Below, one piece after another: positions 7,610 through 16,021 of a DNA stretch of 64,000 nucleotides (position 1 is its first letter; each line of letters starts with the position of its first letter). The stretch is from Tropicibacter sp. Alg240-R139 (GTDB lineage: Bacteria > Pseudomonadota > Alphaproteobacteria > Rhodobacterales > Rhodobacteraceae), in contig NZ_UNRA01000006.1 in NCBI RefSeq assembly GCF_900537075.1, positions 62,001 to 126,000 of the forward strand, read 5' to 3'. Both the position numbers and the translations under genes were made by a program. Below the pieces are notes generated by a model. That model had not been told where the DNA came from and did no database searches. It saw nothing but the letters and a program-made list of their open reading frames with translations.

Positions 7610-10030
7610 TTATTGTTTGAGGCGTAGGTTCTGCGGATCGAATTGCGCGGGGCTGTGCCGGATCGCTGTGTGATCCTCGCCCAGAATGCGAACATGGCAG
7701 GCCTCGCCCATCGTCAATGTCCCGCGTTCCACATAACCCAGAACCAGCGTCTTGCCGGTGCGGATGCCATAGGTGCCCGAGGTGACGTAACCGATGACCT
7801 TGGCGTCTTTGACGATAGGTTCGGATGCCAGAGGCTCTGGGGAGGCTTGGGTCACTTCCAACCCGATCCATTCCCATTCGGCGGGTTGGCCTGCGTGTTC
7901 CATCAGCGCCTCTTGTCCCTGAAACGTGCCTTTGTCGGCTTTGGCAAACCCCTGTAATCCGGCATCAAACAGGGTGTATTCGGTTCCGAAATCAGCGCCC
8001 CATCCGTGATACCCTTTTTCGATCCGCATCGAGTTCAGAGCGTAAGAGCCGAACTGGCCAATGCCAAATTCCGCGCTGCGTTCCATGATCGCCTCGTACA
8101 GCGTGGGCAGAACGCGGCTTGCCACATGCAGCTCCCACCCCAGTTCGCCGACATAGGACACGCGCATGGCGATGACGTCCACGCCCGCGATCTGGCATTC
8201 TGCCACCGACATCCAAGGCGCGGCAGCCGCGGACAGATCGGCAGAGGTTAACCCGGCAAGCAATTCGCGCGACTTGGGGCCCATCACCATCAGCGCGCCG
8301 TCCTTTTGATGCCCCATCGACAGGGTGACGCCGGTATCGGGCAACTGTTCTGACAGCAGGTCAAAATCCCGTAGGCTGGCCAGGGTCGGACCGCATAAGA
8401 CAAAACAGTCTTCGGACAGGCGGGCAATGGTGGCCTCGGAATAGATGCGCCCATTTGGGGTGAGCATGTAGCTCAGCTTGATGCGTCCCGGTTTGGGCAG
8501 GGTGCCGCAGAACACGCTGTCCAGATAAGCCTCGGCCCCCGGGCCCTCGACCGTGAATTTGGTAAAGCCGCCGTGGTCCATGACACCGACGGAGCTGGCG
8601 ACGGTTTCAATCTCGTCGCGTATGGCCGCGTGCCAGGGCTCTTCGTTATAGCTCAACGCGCCGGTGTCGGGGTGGTCGGGTGTTTCGAACCAAAACGCAC
8701 GCTCCCACCCGCCGATCTGGCCCATCACCGCGCCAGAGGCTTTGAGCCGGTCGTACAGCGGCGTGCGTTGCAGCGGGCGGCCAGATTGCATGTTCCGATG
8801 CGGATAGGGGATGGCGTATTGCAAATCGTAATGTTCGGACGCGCGGGCGTGGGCGTAATCGGGCGTGGCCCAATCGCCGAACCGGCGCGGGTCCCAGGCG
8901 GACAGATCCCATTCGGTTTCACCTTGGGTGATCCATTCGGCCATTGCTTTGCCGATGGCGGCCGAATGGGTGATGCCCACCTGCACCCCGGTGGCGTGAT
9001 AGAAATTCGGTGCACCAGCCGCGGGCCCGACCAGAGGCAGGGCATCCGGAGCATAGGCGATGGGACCGTTGACGAACCGCTGCGCGCCTGCCTTGGCCAG
9101 CAGGGGGACGTGCGCGATGGTGTCATCGAGCACGTCAAGGATGTCCTCGATACTGTCGGGAAACAGTTGGTGGGCAAAGTCATCCGGCGGGCCGTCGGTG
9201 GGCCAGGCCGGGCGTCCCGCGTGCGCGTAAGAGCCGAGTAGGAATGCGTTGCGCTCGCGCCTGAGATAGAACCGGATGTCCGGGTCACGCACCAGTGGGA
9301 AGAGGTCGGGGTGGGCGTCCAGCTCGGCCAAGGGTTCGGTCACCAGATACTGATGTTCCAGCGTGATCACGGGGGCCTGCAGCCCGGCCATTGCAGCGAT
9401 CTTGGCGCCATAGAACCCGGCGGCGTTGATGACGATTTCGGCGGTGATCGTCTCGGTCGCGGTTGTGACCTGCCAATCGCCGCTGGCCGTGCGGGTGATG
9501 CCGGTCACGGGCGAGAACCGCTTAATCTGCGCGCCTTTTTCTCGGGCCCCTTTGGCGAGCGCTTGTGTCAACTGGCTCGGGTCGATGTCGCCCTCGTAGG
9601 GGTCCATGATCCCGCCCAGAACGGTGTCATCGGGGGACCAGAACGGGTGCATGGCGTCCATCTCGGACGGGCTGAGGCGATGCAGATCGAACCCGGCGCT
9701 GCCTGCGATCCCTTCGAGGTGGCCGAACAGTTCCATCCGTTCCTTGGTGTGGGCGGGCCAGAATGCACCGGTGTGGCGATAGGTGATCGCGCTGTCGACG
9801 GTGTCGCCCAGATCCTTGTAAAGCTGCCAGCCATAGTTCCCGGCCCGCATCCCCAGCCACGAGGTCGCATAGGTTGGGATATTACCCGCCGCGTGCCAGG
9901 TAGAGCCGCTGGTCAGTTCGTCCCGTTCCAACAGCAGAGTATCGGTCACACCTGCCAAGGCCAGATGATACAGGATCGAACACCCCACGGCGCCCCCACC
10001 AATGACAACGACGCGTTTATGGGTGGTCAT
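7610..10030 (-). CDS. Dimethylglycine/sarcosine dehydrogenase-like FAD-folate protein
   Basis: An 806-residue two-part enzyme. Residues about 5-370 are an FAD-binding DAO domain (GGGAVG at 11-16) with SGSTWHAAGN, where His46 matches the histidine that carries covalent FAD in mammalian dimethylglycine and sarcosine dehydrogenases. A short linker domain follows, then GcvT-type aminomethyl-transferase domains (about 430-795) that accept the released one-carbon unit on tetrahydrofolate. Its start overlaps the MttB-like gene by 4 bases, so the two are translationally coupled. The likely job is stepwise N-demethylation of a methylated glycine or related amine. Exact substrate unknown. Confidence 0.9.
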   Translation of the reverse strand: MTTHKRVVVIGGGAVGCSILYHLALAGVTDTLLLERDELTSGSTWHAAGNIPTYATSWLGMRAGNYGWQLYKDLGDTVDSAITYRHTGAFWPAHTKERMELFGHLEGIAGSAGFDLHRLSPSEMDAMHPFWSPDDTVLGGIMDPYEGDIDPSQLTQALAKGAREKGAQIKRFSPVTGITRTASGDWQVTTATETITAEIVINAAGFYGAKIAAMAGLQAPVITLEHQYLVTEPLAELDAHPDLFPLVRDPDIRFYLRRERNAFLLGSYAHAGRPAWPTDGPPDDFAHQLFPDSIEDILDVLDDTIAHVPLLAKAGAQRFVNGPIAYAPDALPLVGPAAGAPNFYHATGVQVGITHSAAIGKAMAEWITQGETEWDLSAWDPRRFGDWATPDYAHARASEHYDLQYAIPYPHRNMQSGRPLQRTPLYDRLKASGAVMGQIGGWERAFWFETPDHPDTGALSYNEEPWHAAIRDEIETVASSVGVMDHGGFTKFTVEGPGAEAYLDSVFCGTLPKPGRIKLSYMLTPNGRIYSEATIARLSEDCFVLCGPTLASLRDFDLLSEQLPDTGVTLSMGHQKDGALMVMGPKSRELLAGLTSADLSAAAAPWMSVAECQIAGVDVIAMRVSYVGELGWELHVASRVLPTLYEAIMERSAEFGIGQFGSYALNSMRIEKGYHGWGADFGTEYTLFDAGLQGFAKADKGTFQGQEALMEHAGQPAEWEWIGLEVTQASPEPLASEPIVKDAKVIGYVTSGTYGIRTGKTLVLGYVERGTLTMGEACHVRILGEDHTAIRHSPAQFDPQNLRLKQ

Positions 10031-11523
10031 GGATGATCCTCTGGCAGCTTAATGTCGAATGCCGCGCGAATGGCGGCTTCGCGATCCTTGGGCAAATGGG
10101 TTGGGGGTCGCGCTGTCAGTTCGCGCACGCGGTCTTTGGCGCGATCCGTCAGGGCAGGGCGCCCGGCCTCTTGCCAGTCCTGAACGCTTTGCCGGTCGGC
10201 CAGCGCGGGATAGACGTATTCGGTGCGCATCCGGGCCAGCGTTTGCGCCTCGCCCAGATAGTGACCGGGGCCGCTGGCGACCGCTTCGATCATGTCCAGG
10301 TCCAGCGCGTCATCGGCCAATTCGACCCCGCGCACCGAGCGGAGGATGGCGGCGCACATGTCATCGTCGATGACCAGCGCCTCGGCCGAGGCGACCATGA
10401 GTGAACCCAACATGCCGACGCTCAGGTTGATCATGTCCGCCCCGGCCTGTGCGGCCAAGGCAACGGTATAGCCCTTTTCATAGCCCGCCTGCGCATCCGG
10501 CACCTTTGCGTCCGTCATGCCGGCCGACACGGTCGCGGGGATGTCGAGGTTCAGCAACAGCTGCGCGGCGGCGGCGTTGGCCACGGCAGCTTCGCCACTG
10601 CCGCCGGTCATCGCGCCGGTGCGCAGGTCGCTGATGAAGGGCATGAAGGCCAGGATCGTCGGGAAACCGGGGCTGAGCACATTGGCGATGATCAAGCCGG
10701 CCAATGACTCGGCCAGCCCTTGGGCCAGGGCACCGGCCAGGGTCACGGGACTGGTCGCGCCGGCCTGTGCGGCGGTGCAGATTTGCAGGGGCATTCCGGC
10801 CTTGATCGCGGCCTTCATGATCTCGACCCCTTCGGGCGCAAAGCGCAAGGGGGACACCGCATGTACGATGATGCCCATGCAGAAAGGTTGCTGTCTAAAC
10901 CGGCCTTCGCCGCCCAAAGCGATGTCGAACATCTGGGCGATACGTGGCACGTGAAGGGCGGTGTCAAAGCTGATCCCGATTGGCTTGGGGCAAGCCTTGA
11001 GGCAGGCAAAGGCGGTGTTTGCATCCAAGTCCCAGGGCGTTTCCATGTCCCGTGCCACGATGGGGCGCACACCGTAGTGGATGTTTTCAGTGCGGCCCAC
11101 GATTTGCATGAGCCGGTAGAGGTCTAACAGTTGCGCTGGGCGAAACCCGCCCGCGTCATCAGGCACCTCGACCGCAGCGCCGCCTGTGCCGATGTGAACG
11201 TGACCGCCGCCGATGGTCAGGCCGAAATCCTCGGAAAACCCCGGCAGGTTGATGCGTTTCATGGCCTTGGCCAGCGTGGCGTCGATCATGGCCTTCGGAA
11301 AGCACAAGCGGCCATCGTCACGGCACCTTGCACCCTGTTCGATGGCCAATGCAGCCACGTCTTTGGGGCAGTCGGCCAGGCCGATCTTTTCAAGGATATC
11401 AAAGGCGGCCTGAGTGATCTGGTCCAGGCGCCGGGGTCCCAACGGGCGAAAGGTGCCGCCCCGGGGCGGAGGGGTCACGCGAATCCCGCGTGGCGTCTGT
11501 TGTTCTCTTGCCCGCCGTACCAA
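10027..11523 (-). CDS. MttB-family (trimethylamine/betaine) methyltransferase, non-pyrrolysine
   Basis: A 498-residue TIM-barrel methyltransferase of the MttB superfamily, which moves a methyl group from a quaternary or tertiary amine to a corrinoid protein. The reading frame has no amber interruption, so it belongs to the non-pyrrolysine group that includes glycine-betaine methyltransferase MtgB. The start is probably TTG at 11523, with GGA seven bases upstream; no in-frame ATG precedes the conserved part. It ends inside the start of the DMGDH-like gene. No corrinoid protein or corrinoid:folate methyltransferase is in this window. Confidence 0.88.
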   Translation of the reverse strand: MVRRAREQQTPRGIRVTPPPRGGTFRPLGPRRLDQITQAAFDILEKIGLADCPKDVAALAIEQGARCRDDGRLCFPKAMIDATLAKAMKRINLPGFSEDFGLTIGGGHVHIGTGGAAVEVPDDAGGFRPAQLLDLYRLMQIVGRTENIHYGVRPIVARDMETPWDLDANTAFACLKACPKPIGISFDTALHVPRIAQMFDIALGGEGRFRQQPFCMGIIVHAVSPLRFAPEGVEIMKAAIKAGMPLQICTAAQAGATSPVTLAGALAQGLAESLAGLIIANVLSPGFPTILAFMPFISDLRTGAMTGGSGEAAVANAAAAQLLLNLDIPATVSAGMTDAKVPDAQAGYEKGYTVALAAQAGADMINLSVGMLGSLMVASAEALVIDDDMCAAILRSVRGVELADDALDLDMIEAVASGPGHYLGEAQTLARMRTEYVYPALADRQSVQDWQEAGRPALTDRAKDRVRELTARPPTHLPKDREAAIRAAFDIKLPEDHP

Positions 11524-11672
11524 TGCCTGTTCCGATCCTGTTGCGCCCTTTCAGGCAACGCGTTGATTGAGACGGTTGCTTTCGAAAAAACGACATGATG
11601 AAGTCGGTTTTTACGGGCCTATGGCCCAGGGTCGGGATTTAACATCGGTTTAACCCAAAGGAGCAGTTGCCC

Positions 11673-12116
11673 ATGCATGTGTATCGAAGCATGATCCTGG
11701 ATGCGCCGATTGATGCGGTTTGGTCCGCTGTCCGCGCATTCGATGGTGTGTCCCAGTGGAACCCTGGTGTGACCTCTGCTCGCATGGAAACAGGCACAGC
11801 CACATCTGTGGGCAGTATCCGACATCTCGACATCGTGGACGGGACGGTGTTTCGCGAAACTCTTCTGGAACTGTCGGATGTGGATCACTTCTATACCTAC
11901 GACATCATCGACAGTCCCTTGCCAGTACAGAACTATGTCTCGACTCATCGGTTCATCCCGATCACCCATACAAATCAGACCCTTGGCATCTGGGAGAGCC
12001 GGTTTGATTGCGCCAAGGATCTTGAACAGGGCATGGGCGCAATTGTTGGCGATGGCATCTATGTCGGCGCGATGACCGGCCTGGATGCCCATCTGACCGG
12101 AGGCGACAATGGCTGA
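11673..12116 (+). CDS. SRPBCC-fold protein (polyketide cyclase/START-like)
   Basis: A 147-residue protein with the START/Bet v1 pattern: an N-terminal strand and helix APIDAVWSAVRAFDGVSQWNPGV, a central curved sheet and a long C-terminal helix. I start at ATG 11673 because AAAGGAG is 9 bases upstream. Such proteins bind hydrophobic or aromatic ligands. It overlaps the next gene by 8 bases, so the pair is co-translated and may act on the same compound. Specific function unknown. Confidence 0.8.
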   Translation: MHVYRSMILDAPIDAVWSAVRAFDGVSQWNPGVTSARMETGTATSVGSIRHLDIVDGTVFRETLLELSDVDHFYTYDIIDSPLPVQNYVSTHRFIPITHTNQTLGIWESRFDCAKDLEQGMGAIVGDGIYVGAMTGLDAHLTGGDNG

Positions 12117-12810
12117 TACTCTTGCCCCTCGTGCCATCATCGGCGTCATGACCCCCGCCATGAACACCGTCGTGCAACCCGAACTGGAGCTGCTGCGCCC
12201 CGAAGGCGTAACCAACCAGATGCAGCGGTTTCGCTTGGGCGGAGATGCCGTGTCAGAGGATCTGATCGACGAAGCGCGCAAGCTGATGGATTGCAACCCG
12301 GCGGCTTTGTGCATCGGGTTGACCACGGATGCGGGCCCAGGCGGTGTTGACCGGCTGGCGCGGCGCTGTAGCGAATTAGAGGTTGCTGTGGGGGTACCGG
12401 TTCTGAATGCTTCGGTCGCCGATCACGCGGCGCTTCGCGCGTTGGGGGCCAAGCGGGTCGCGGTGGTGACACCGTTCAATGCCGAGATCGACCAACATGT
12501 GAAGGCCAATACCGAAGAAGCCGGGTTCGAGGTGGTTGCCATCGAGGGGACTTGCGCGCCTTCGCTGCCCGAGATTTGCGAAACGCCCCTTGATGATATT
12601 CGCGCCGTGTTTGCCCGGATGGCGAAGTCTGACTGTGACGCCATATTGCAGGTCGGAACGGCCCTACCCGTGGTCTCGTTGATCGAGGAGCTGGAAGCGG
12701 AATATGGCAAGCCGATCGTGGCCTGTAACGCGGCTGTCTATTGGCAAACGTTGCGGGCAATCGGGCTTGGCGATGCGGTCAATGGATATGGTCGGCTGTT
12801 GACCCTGTGA
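12109..12810 (+). CDS. Maleate isomerase / arylmalonate decarboxylase-like protein (Asp/Glu racemase superfamily)
   Basis: A 233-residue protein of the Asp/Glu racemase fold, with an opening RAIIGVMTPAMNTVVQPEL typical of the maleate cis-trans isomerase branch. Two cysteines in the expected half-domain positions are Cys68 (PAALCIGLTTDAG) and Cys206 (IVACNAAVYW), which would serve as the proton-transfer pair. Length is slightly under the family's 240-250. It is coupled to the SRPBCC gene upstream. It probably isomerises or decarboxylates a small dicarboxylate; substrate not determinable. Confidence 0.78.
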   Translation: MADTLAPRAIIGVMTPAMNTVVQPELELLRPEGVTNQMQRFRLGGDAVSEDLIDEARKLMDCNPAALCIGLTTDAGPGGVDRLARRCSELEVAVGVPVLNASVADHAALRALGAKRVAVVTPFNAEIDQHVKANTEEAGFEVVAIEGTCAPSLPEICETPLDDIRAVFARMAKSDCDAILQVGTALPVVSLIEELEAEYGKPIVACNAAVYWQTLRAIGLGDAVNGYGRLLTL

Positions 12811-12894
12811 TCTGAGGGCTGGGCTGACCGTGCTGAACATGGTCTGACAATCGCTCTATCAGAGCGTGTCTTGAGTTCCGGATCGTCTGGAGAA

Positions 12895-12970
<76 letters not shown>

Positions 12971-12973
12971 ATG

Positions 12974-12991
12974 CCACCGCTGCTGCGGTGG
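12974..12991 (-). other. Hairpin in tRNA-Ala precursor leader
   Basis: CCACCGC/GCGGTGG forms a 7-base-pair stem with a TGCT loop, starting 4 bases upstream of the mature tRNA 5' end. It would lie next to the RNase P cleavage site in the precursor. Functional meaning is unknown. Confidence 0.45.
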
Positions 12992-13042
12992 ACGGACGTT
13001 TATGAAAGGACAGGCAAGAGCGCAAGACAAAAAACACCCATT

Positions 13043-13058
13043 GTCAAAATATTTTGAC
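13043..13058. promoter_or_regulatory. Perfect palindrome with TTGACA-like boxes, upstream of tRNA-Ala
   Basis: GTCAAAATATTTTGAC is a 16-base perfect palindrome about 73 bases upstream of the tRNA. Each end supplies a TTGAC -35-like box, TTGACA facing the tRNA and TTGACC facing away. A good -10 box at the right spacing is not obvious, so promoter assignment is tentative. Confidence 0.4.
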
Positions 13059-13097
13059 CTCGTTTTTTGTGGCGCAGTTAGCGAGCCTGGCCCGAAA

Positions 13098-13124
13098 TGA
13101 AAGGGCCGGGGAATTGCCCGGCCC
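13098..13124 (-). terminator. Rho-independent terminator of the FYDLN-acid gene
   Basis: GGGCCGGG/CCCGGCCC forms an 8-base-pair stem just after the stop codon of the leftward gene, followed on that strand by TTTCATTT. Confidence 0.7.
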
Positions 13125-13133
13125 GCTCAATAT

Positions 13134-13460
13134 TCAGGAGTCTTCGTCTTCTGAAGCAACGTCTGCGATTTCGTCCAGCGACACGTCGCCTTCGTCATCG
13201 TCGTCATCCAGAACATCATCGCCCAGATCGACATCAACGTCGTCATCATCATCCAGCACGACGTCTTCTGCGTCAGCGGACTGTTTGCTCTTTAGTGTTG
13301 CTGCATCTTCAGCATCTGCAGCAATCATACGGCTTTTGCCGGTTTCCAGTTCCACGATTTCGCCCGTGTAGGGGCTAACAATCGGATCTTTGTTCAGGTC
13401 ATAAAAACGTTTGCCGGTGGTCGGGCAAACGCGTTTTACACCCCATTCTTCCTTGGGCAT
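13134..13460 (-). CDS. FYDLN-acid domain protein (TIGR02300 family)
   Basis: A 108-residue protein in two parts. The first 45 residues are conserved (MPKEEWGVKRVCPTTGKRFY then DLNKDP), with a CPTTG motif resembling a degenerate zinc-ribbon half; the remainder is a highly acidic tail with long Asp/Glu runs (about residues 60-108). The family is common in alphaproteobacteria and has no established function. GGGGATTTCAC precedes the ATG and a strong terminator follows. The acidic tail is low-complexity and may vary in length between strains. Confidence 0.88.
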   Translation of the reverse strand: MPKEEWGVKRVCPTTGKRFYDLNKDPIVSPYTGEIVELETGKSRMIAADAEDAATLKSKQSADAEDVVLDDDDDVDVDLGDDVLDDDDDEGDVSLDEIADVASEDEDS

Positions 13461-13557
13461 GTGAAATCCCCTTGATATCAGGTGAGTCGTCGACGATTCA
13501 GGTCAGGTGCCACATGACGTGGGCACTGTCAAAGCCTTTGAGCAAATGGGGAGCCGC

Positions 13558-14244
13558 ATGGCCGATCACCAACTGCCCGGACATCCGCCCGTACCGTTGA
13601 CGGTGCGCCGGTCGGCACGGGCCCGCCGGATCAGTTTGCGGATCTCTCAGCTGGATGGCCGGGTGACGCTGACCATGCCGAATGGGCTGCCCGAGCGTCA
13701 TGCGCTGGAGTTCGCAGCAGAGAAAGAAGATTGGATTCGCTCTCACCTGGATGCGCGTCAGTCCAATGAAATGATCGACATCGGGTCCAACATCCCGGTC
13801 GAAGGTGTGGAACGTCGGGTTGATGTGGGAAAGGGGCGCAACGTCGTCCTGTCGGATGATGCGATCTTGGTGCCCGCCACGTCCGCGCCACGTCGTGTGC
13901 AACGGTTCCTCAAGGAACTGGCGCGCGATCGACTGGCCGAGGCTTCGGACCAGTACAGTGCGCGCCTGGGGCGGTCCTATTCGCGGATTTCGATCCGGGA
14001 CACCCGGTCTCGCTGGGGCTCTTGTACGGCGCAGGGTGGACTGATGTATTCTTGGCGGCTGATCTTGGCCCCCCCGCCGGTGTTGCGATATGTGGCGGCG
14101 CATGAGGTCGCGCATCTGGCCGAGATGAACCATTCGCAAGCCTTCTGGGATCTGGTCGAGGATATTCATGGCCCATACCGCGAGCAGCGGCAATGGCTGC
14201 GGGACGAGGGCGCATCCCTGCATCGCTATCGGTTCGATGGTTGA
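13558..14244 (+). CDS. YgjP-like / DUF45 zinc metallopeptidase
   Basis: A 228-residue SprT/YgjP-type protein. The zinc-site helix AAHEVAHLAEMNHS places His182, Glu183 and His186 in an HExxH motif, with His192 as the likely third ligand, and the preceding SRWGSC (151-156) is the family signature. I prefer ATG 13558, which has GGGGAG 5 bases upstream, over a GTG at 13507 that would add 17 residues. The protein is soluble and has no signal peptide. Substrate unknown. Confidence 0.85.
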   Translation: MADHQLPGHPPVPLTVRRSARARRISLRISQLDGRVTLTMPNGLPERHALEFAAEKEDWIRSHLDARQSNEMIDIGSNIPVEGVERRVDVGKGRNVVLSDDAILVPATSAPRRVQRFLKELARDRLAEASDQYSARLGRSYSRISIRDTRSRWGSCTAQGGLMYSWRLILAPPPVLRYVAAHEVAHLAEMNHSQAFWDLVEDIHGPYREQRQWLRDEGASLHRYRFDG

Positions 14245-14254
14245 CCCGTTTTCA

Positions 14255-14270
14255 ATATGTGATCACATAT
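14255..14270. promoter_or_regulatory. Perfect 16-base palindrome at the GntR gene start
   Basis: ATATGTGATCACATAT is perfectly palindromic and ends 7 bases before the ATG of the GntR gene, overlapping the region just upstream of its ribosome site. Position and symmetry suggest the regulator's own operator: FCD-type GntR dimers bind short A+T-flanked dyads with a GT/AC core. Confidence 0.65.
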
Positions 14271-14277
14271 AGGGGCC

Positions 14278-14925
14278 ATGATGAACGCCCGTAGCACCGA
14301 ACAGACCGCTTCCGCCCACGACCGAGTATATCGCATGTTGCGAACCCGGATCATGCATGGAGAGATTGCTCCCGGCCAGGCAATGACACTGCGGGGGATC
14401 GGGGCCGAGTTCGGAGTGTCGATGACGCCAGCCCGCGAAGCTGTCCGCAGGCTTGTTGCTGAAGGGGCGTTGTTTCTATCCGCATCGGGTCGGGTGTCCA
14501 CACCTGAGCTGACCAACGATCGGATTGAGGAACTGGCCGCGCTGCGTGCTCTGCTTGAGGTCGAACTAGCCAGTCGGGCCTTGCCTCGGGCCCATATCGC
14601 GCTGATCGACCGCTTGCAGAGTATCAACATGAATGTCGCGGAAATGGTCACCAAACGCGACGCCGTGGGGTACATCCGCTCTAACCTGGAATTCCACCGT
14701 ACGCTCTATTTGCGCGCACAAGCCCCGGCGATGCTGGCCATGGCCGAAACCGTCTGGCTGCAACTGGGGCCGACGATGCGCGCGCTTTATGGTCGGTTGC
14801 GTCGAACCGACCCGCCACAGGGGCACAGGTTGATCATTGCCGCACTCAAGGCGGGGGACGAACCGGGCCTGCGACTGGCAGTGCGCTCGGACGTGACGCA
14901 GGGCTTGCGGTTGTTGGTGACCTGA
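14278..14925 (+). CDS. GntR-family regulator (FCD/FadR subfamily)
   Basis: A 215-residue regulator. Residues about 14-80 form the GntR winged helix, with the recognition region GIGAEFGVSMTPAREAVRRL. The rest is the helical FCD ligand domain, with FHRTLY at about 139 and a C-terminal helix bundle, where a metal and a carboxylate effector usually bind. A perfect palindrome lies at its start. It precedes an ABC importer operon by 75 bases on the same strand, so control of that importer and of itself is likely. Effector unknown. Confidence 0.92.
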   Translation: MMNARSTEQTASAHDRVYRMLRTRIMHGEIAPGQAMTLRGIGAEFGVSMTPAREAVRRLVAEGALFLSASGRVSTPELTNDRIEELAALRALLEVELASRALPRAHIALIDRLQSINMNVAEMVTKRDAVGYIRSNLEFHRTLYLRAQAPAMLAMAETVWLQLGPTMRALYGRLRRTDPPQGHRLIIAALKAGDEPGLRLAVRSDVTQGLRLLVT

Positions 14926-14933
14926 GATGCGCG

Positions 14934-14962
14934 TTTGTGGGATTGCGCTGCGATTCCACAAA
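14934..14962. promoter_or_regulatory. Inverted repeat upstream of ABC importer operon
   Basis: TTTGTGGGAT and ATTCCACAAA match in 9 of 10 positions as an inverted repeat with a 9-base spacer. It lies in the 75-base gap before the binding-protein gene and could be an operator or an RNA hairpin. It does not resemble the palindrome at 14255, so a different protein would bind it. Confidence 0.4.
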
Positions 14963-15000
14963 GTCTTAAAGTGAGACGGAATTTTCAGGGGAGAGAGATC

Positions 15001-16014
15001 ATGACCACTTTTTCACGCCGCGGCGCTATGGGCCTATTGGGTGGTGCAGCCACTTTGCCGATGCTGGGAGCTCCGGCACTGGCCAATACGAAGATGACTG
15101 TAGGGGCTTTGCGGTTCACCAGCCACGCGGCGTCTTTCGTGGCGTTCGAGCGAGGGTATTTCGCGGACGAGGGGCTGGATGTCGAGTTCAAGTTCTTTCA
15201 GGCCGCGCAACCCATGGCTGTGGCGATTGCCTCGGGTGATGCTGACTATGCCGTAACTGCCATTTCCGGTGGTCTGGTGAGCCTTGCCGAAAAGGGCGCG
15301 ACCAAGGTGATTGGTGGTGCTCTGAGCGAGGAAAAGGGAATCGACGGGCAAAAGATCCTGGCGTCAAATGCGGCCTATGAGGCTGGCTTGACCAGCCCTG
15401 CAGCATTGGCGGGCAAGAACTATGCCGTCACGCAGGCAGGATCATCGTTTCATTACATGGGGTCCAAGATCGCCGCCGCCGAGGGCGTATCGGTCAAGTT
15501 CAAGCCGCTGCAAAAAGTCGGCGCAATCATCGGTGCGATGAAGTCCGGACAAGTCGACGCCTGGTCGATCGTGCCGCACATCGCGAAGGGGTTGGCTGGC
15601 GCCGGTGCAGTCAAGATCATCGGTAATGTGGCCGACTACATCCCGAATTATCAGGTCACGACCGTCTTTACCTCAGCCCAGAACGCGGCGAACGAACGCG
15701 GCCAGACCGAGGCGTTCCTGCGTGCGTTTTCGCGCGGAGCCGACGATTTCAACGCGGCCTTGGTGGACAAAACCGCTGGGGATGAGGCAGCGACCGACAT
15801 GGTCAAACTGATCCACAAATACGTCTACGCGGACCGCCCGTTCGAAAAGGCAGAGAAATCCATTCGCAACGGCGCAATGCGGATCAATCAGAACGCGGGC
15901 CTGAACATGTCAAGCGTGCAAGATCAGTTGGACTGGTTCAAATCCGAAGGGTTGATCAAGGACAGCATTACCTCTGAGGCGCTTGTCGACTCGTCTTACG
16001 CACCGACGATCTGA
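15001..16014 (+). CDS. ABC transporter substrate-binding protein (NMT1/SsuA-TauA type)
   Basis: A 337-residue periplasmic binding protein. The N-terminus has a Tat-like signal (SRRGAM followed by a small-residue hydrophobic core, cleavage near APALA at about 28). Mature residues match the nitrate/sulfonate/taurine or thiamine-precursor binding group: SFVAFERGYFADEGLDVEF at the first lobe and a Gly/Ser-rich ligand loop. The ATG at 15001 has GGGGAGAGAGATC upstream. It is the first gene of a three-gene importer. Ligand unknown. Confidence 0.9.
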   Translation: MTTFSRRGAMGLLGGAATLPMLGAPALANTKMTVGALRFTSHAASFVAFERGYFADEGLDVEFKFFQAAQPMAVAIASGDADYAVTAISGGLVSLAEKGATKVIGGALSEEKGIDGQKILASNAAYEAGLTSPAALAGKNYAVTQAGSSFHYMGSKIAAAEGVSVKFKPLQKVGAIIGAMKSGQVDAWSIVPHIAKGLAGAGAVKIIGNVADYIPNYQVTTVFTSAQNAANERGQTEAFLRAFSRGADDFNAALVDKTAGDEAATDMVKLIHKYVYADRPFEKAEKSIRNGAMRINQNAGLNMSSVQDQLDWFKSEGLIKDSITSEALVDSSYAPTI

Positions 16015-16021
16015 CGCGCGT

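Noticed and set aside
9311-10036. 241-codon open frame opposite the DMGDH-like gene
   Set aside because: Antisense shadow in very G+C-rich DNA.
10027-11523. Pyrrolysine use in the MttB-family protein
   Set aside because: The frame contains no internal TAG, so it is of the non-pyrrolysine type.
13134-13280. Tandem repeat-like GAC/GAT tract
   Set aside because: It is explained by the acidic Asp-rich tail of the FYDLN-acid protein, which has varied codons and no repeat unit.
14920-15000. CTGAGATG before an NMT1-type binding protein, suggestive of a TPP riboswitch
   Set aside because: The remaining conserved parts of the thiamine box (CCTGATC-type segment and paired P2/P4 stems) are not present, and CTGAGA overlaps the stop of the GntR gene.
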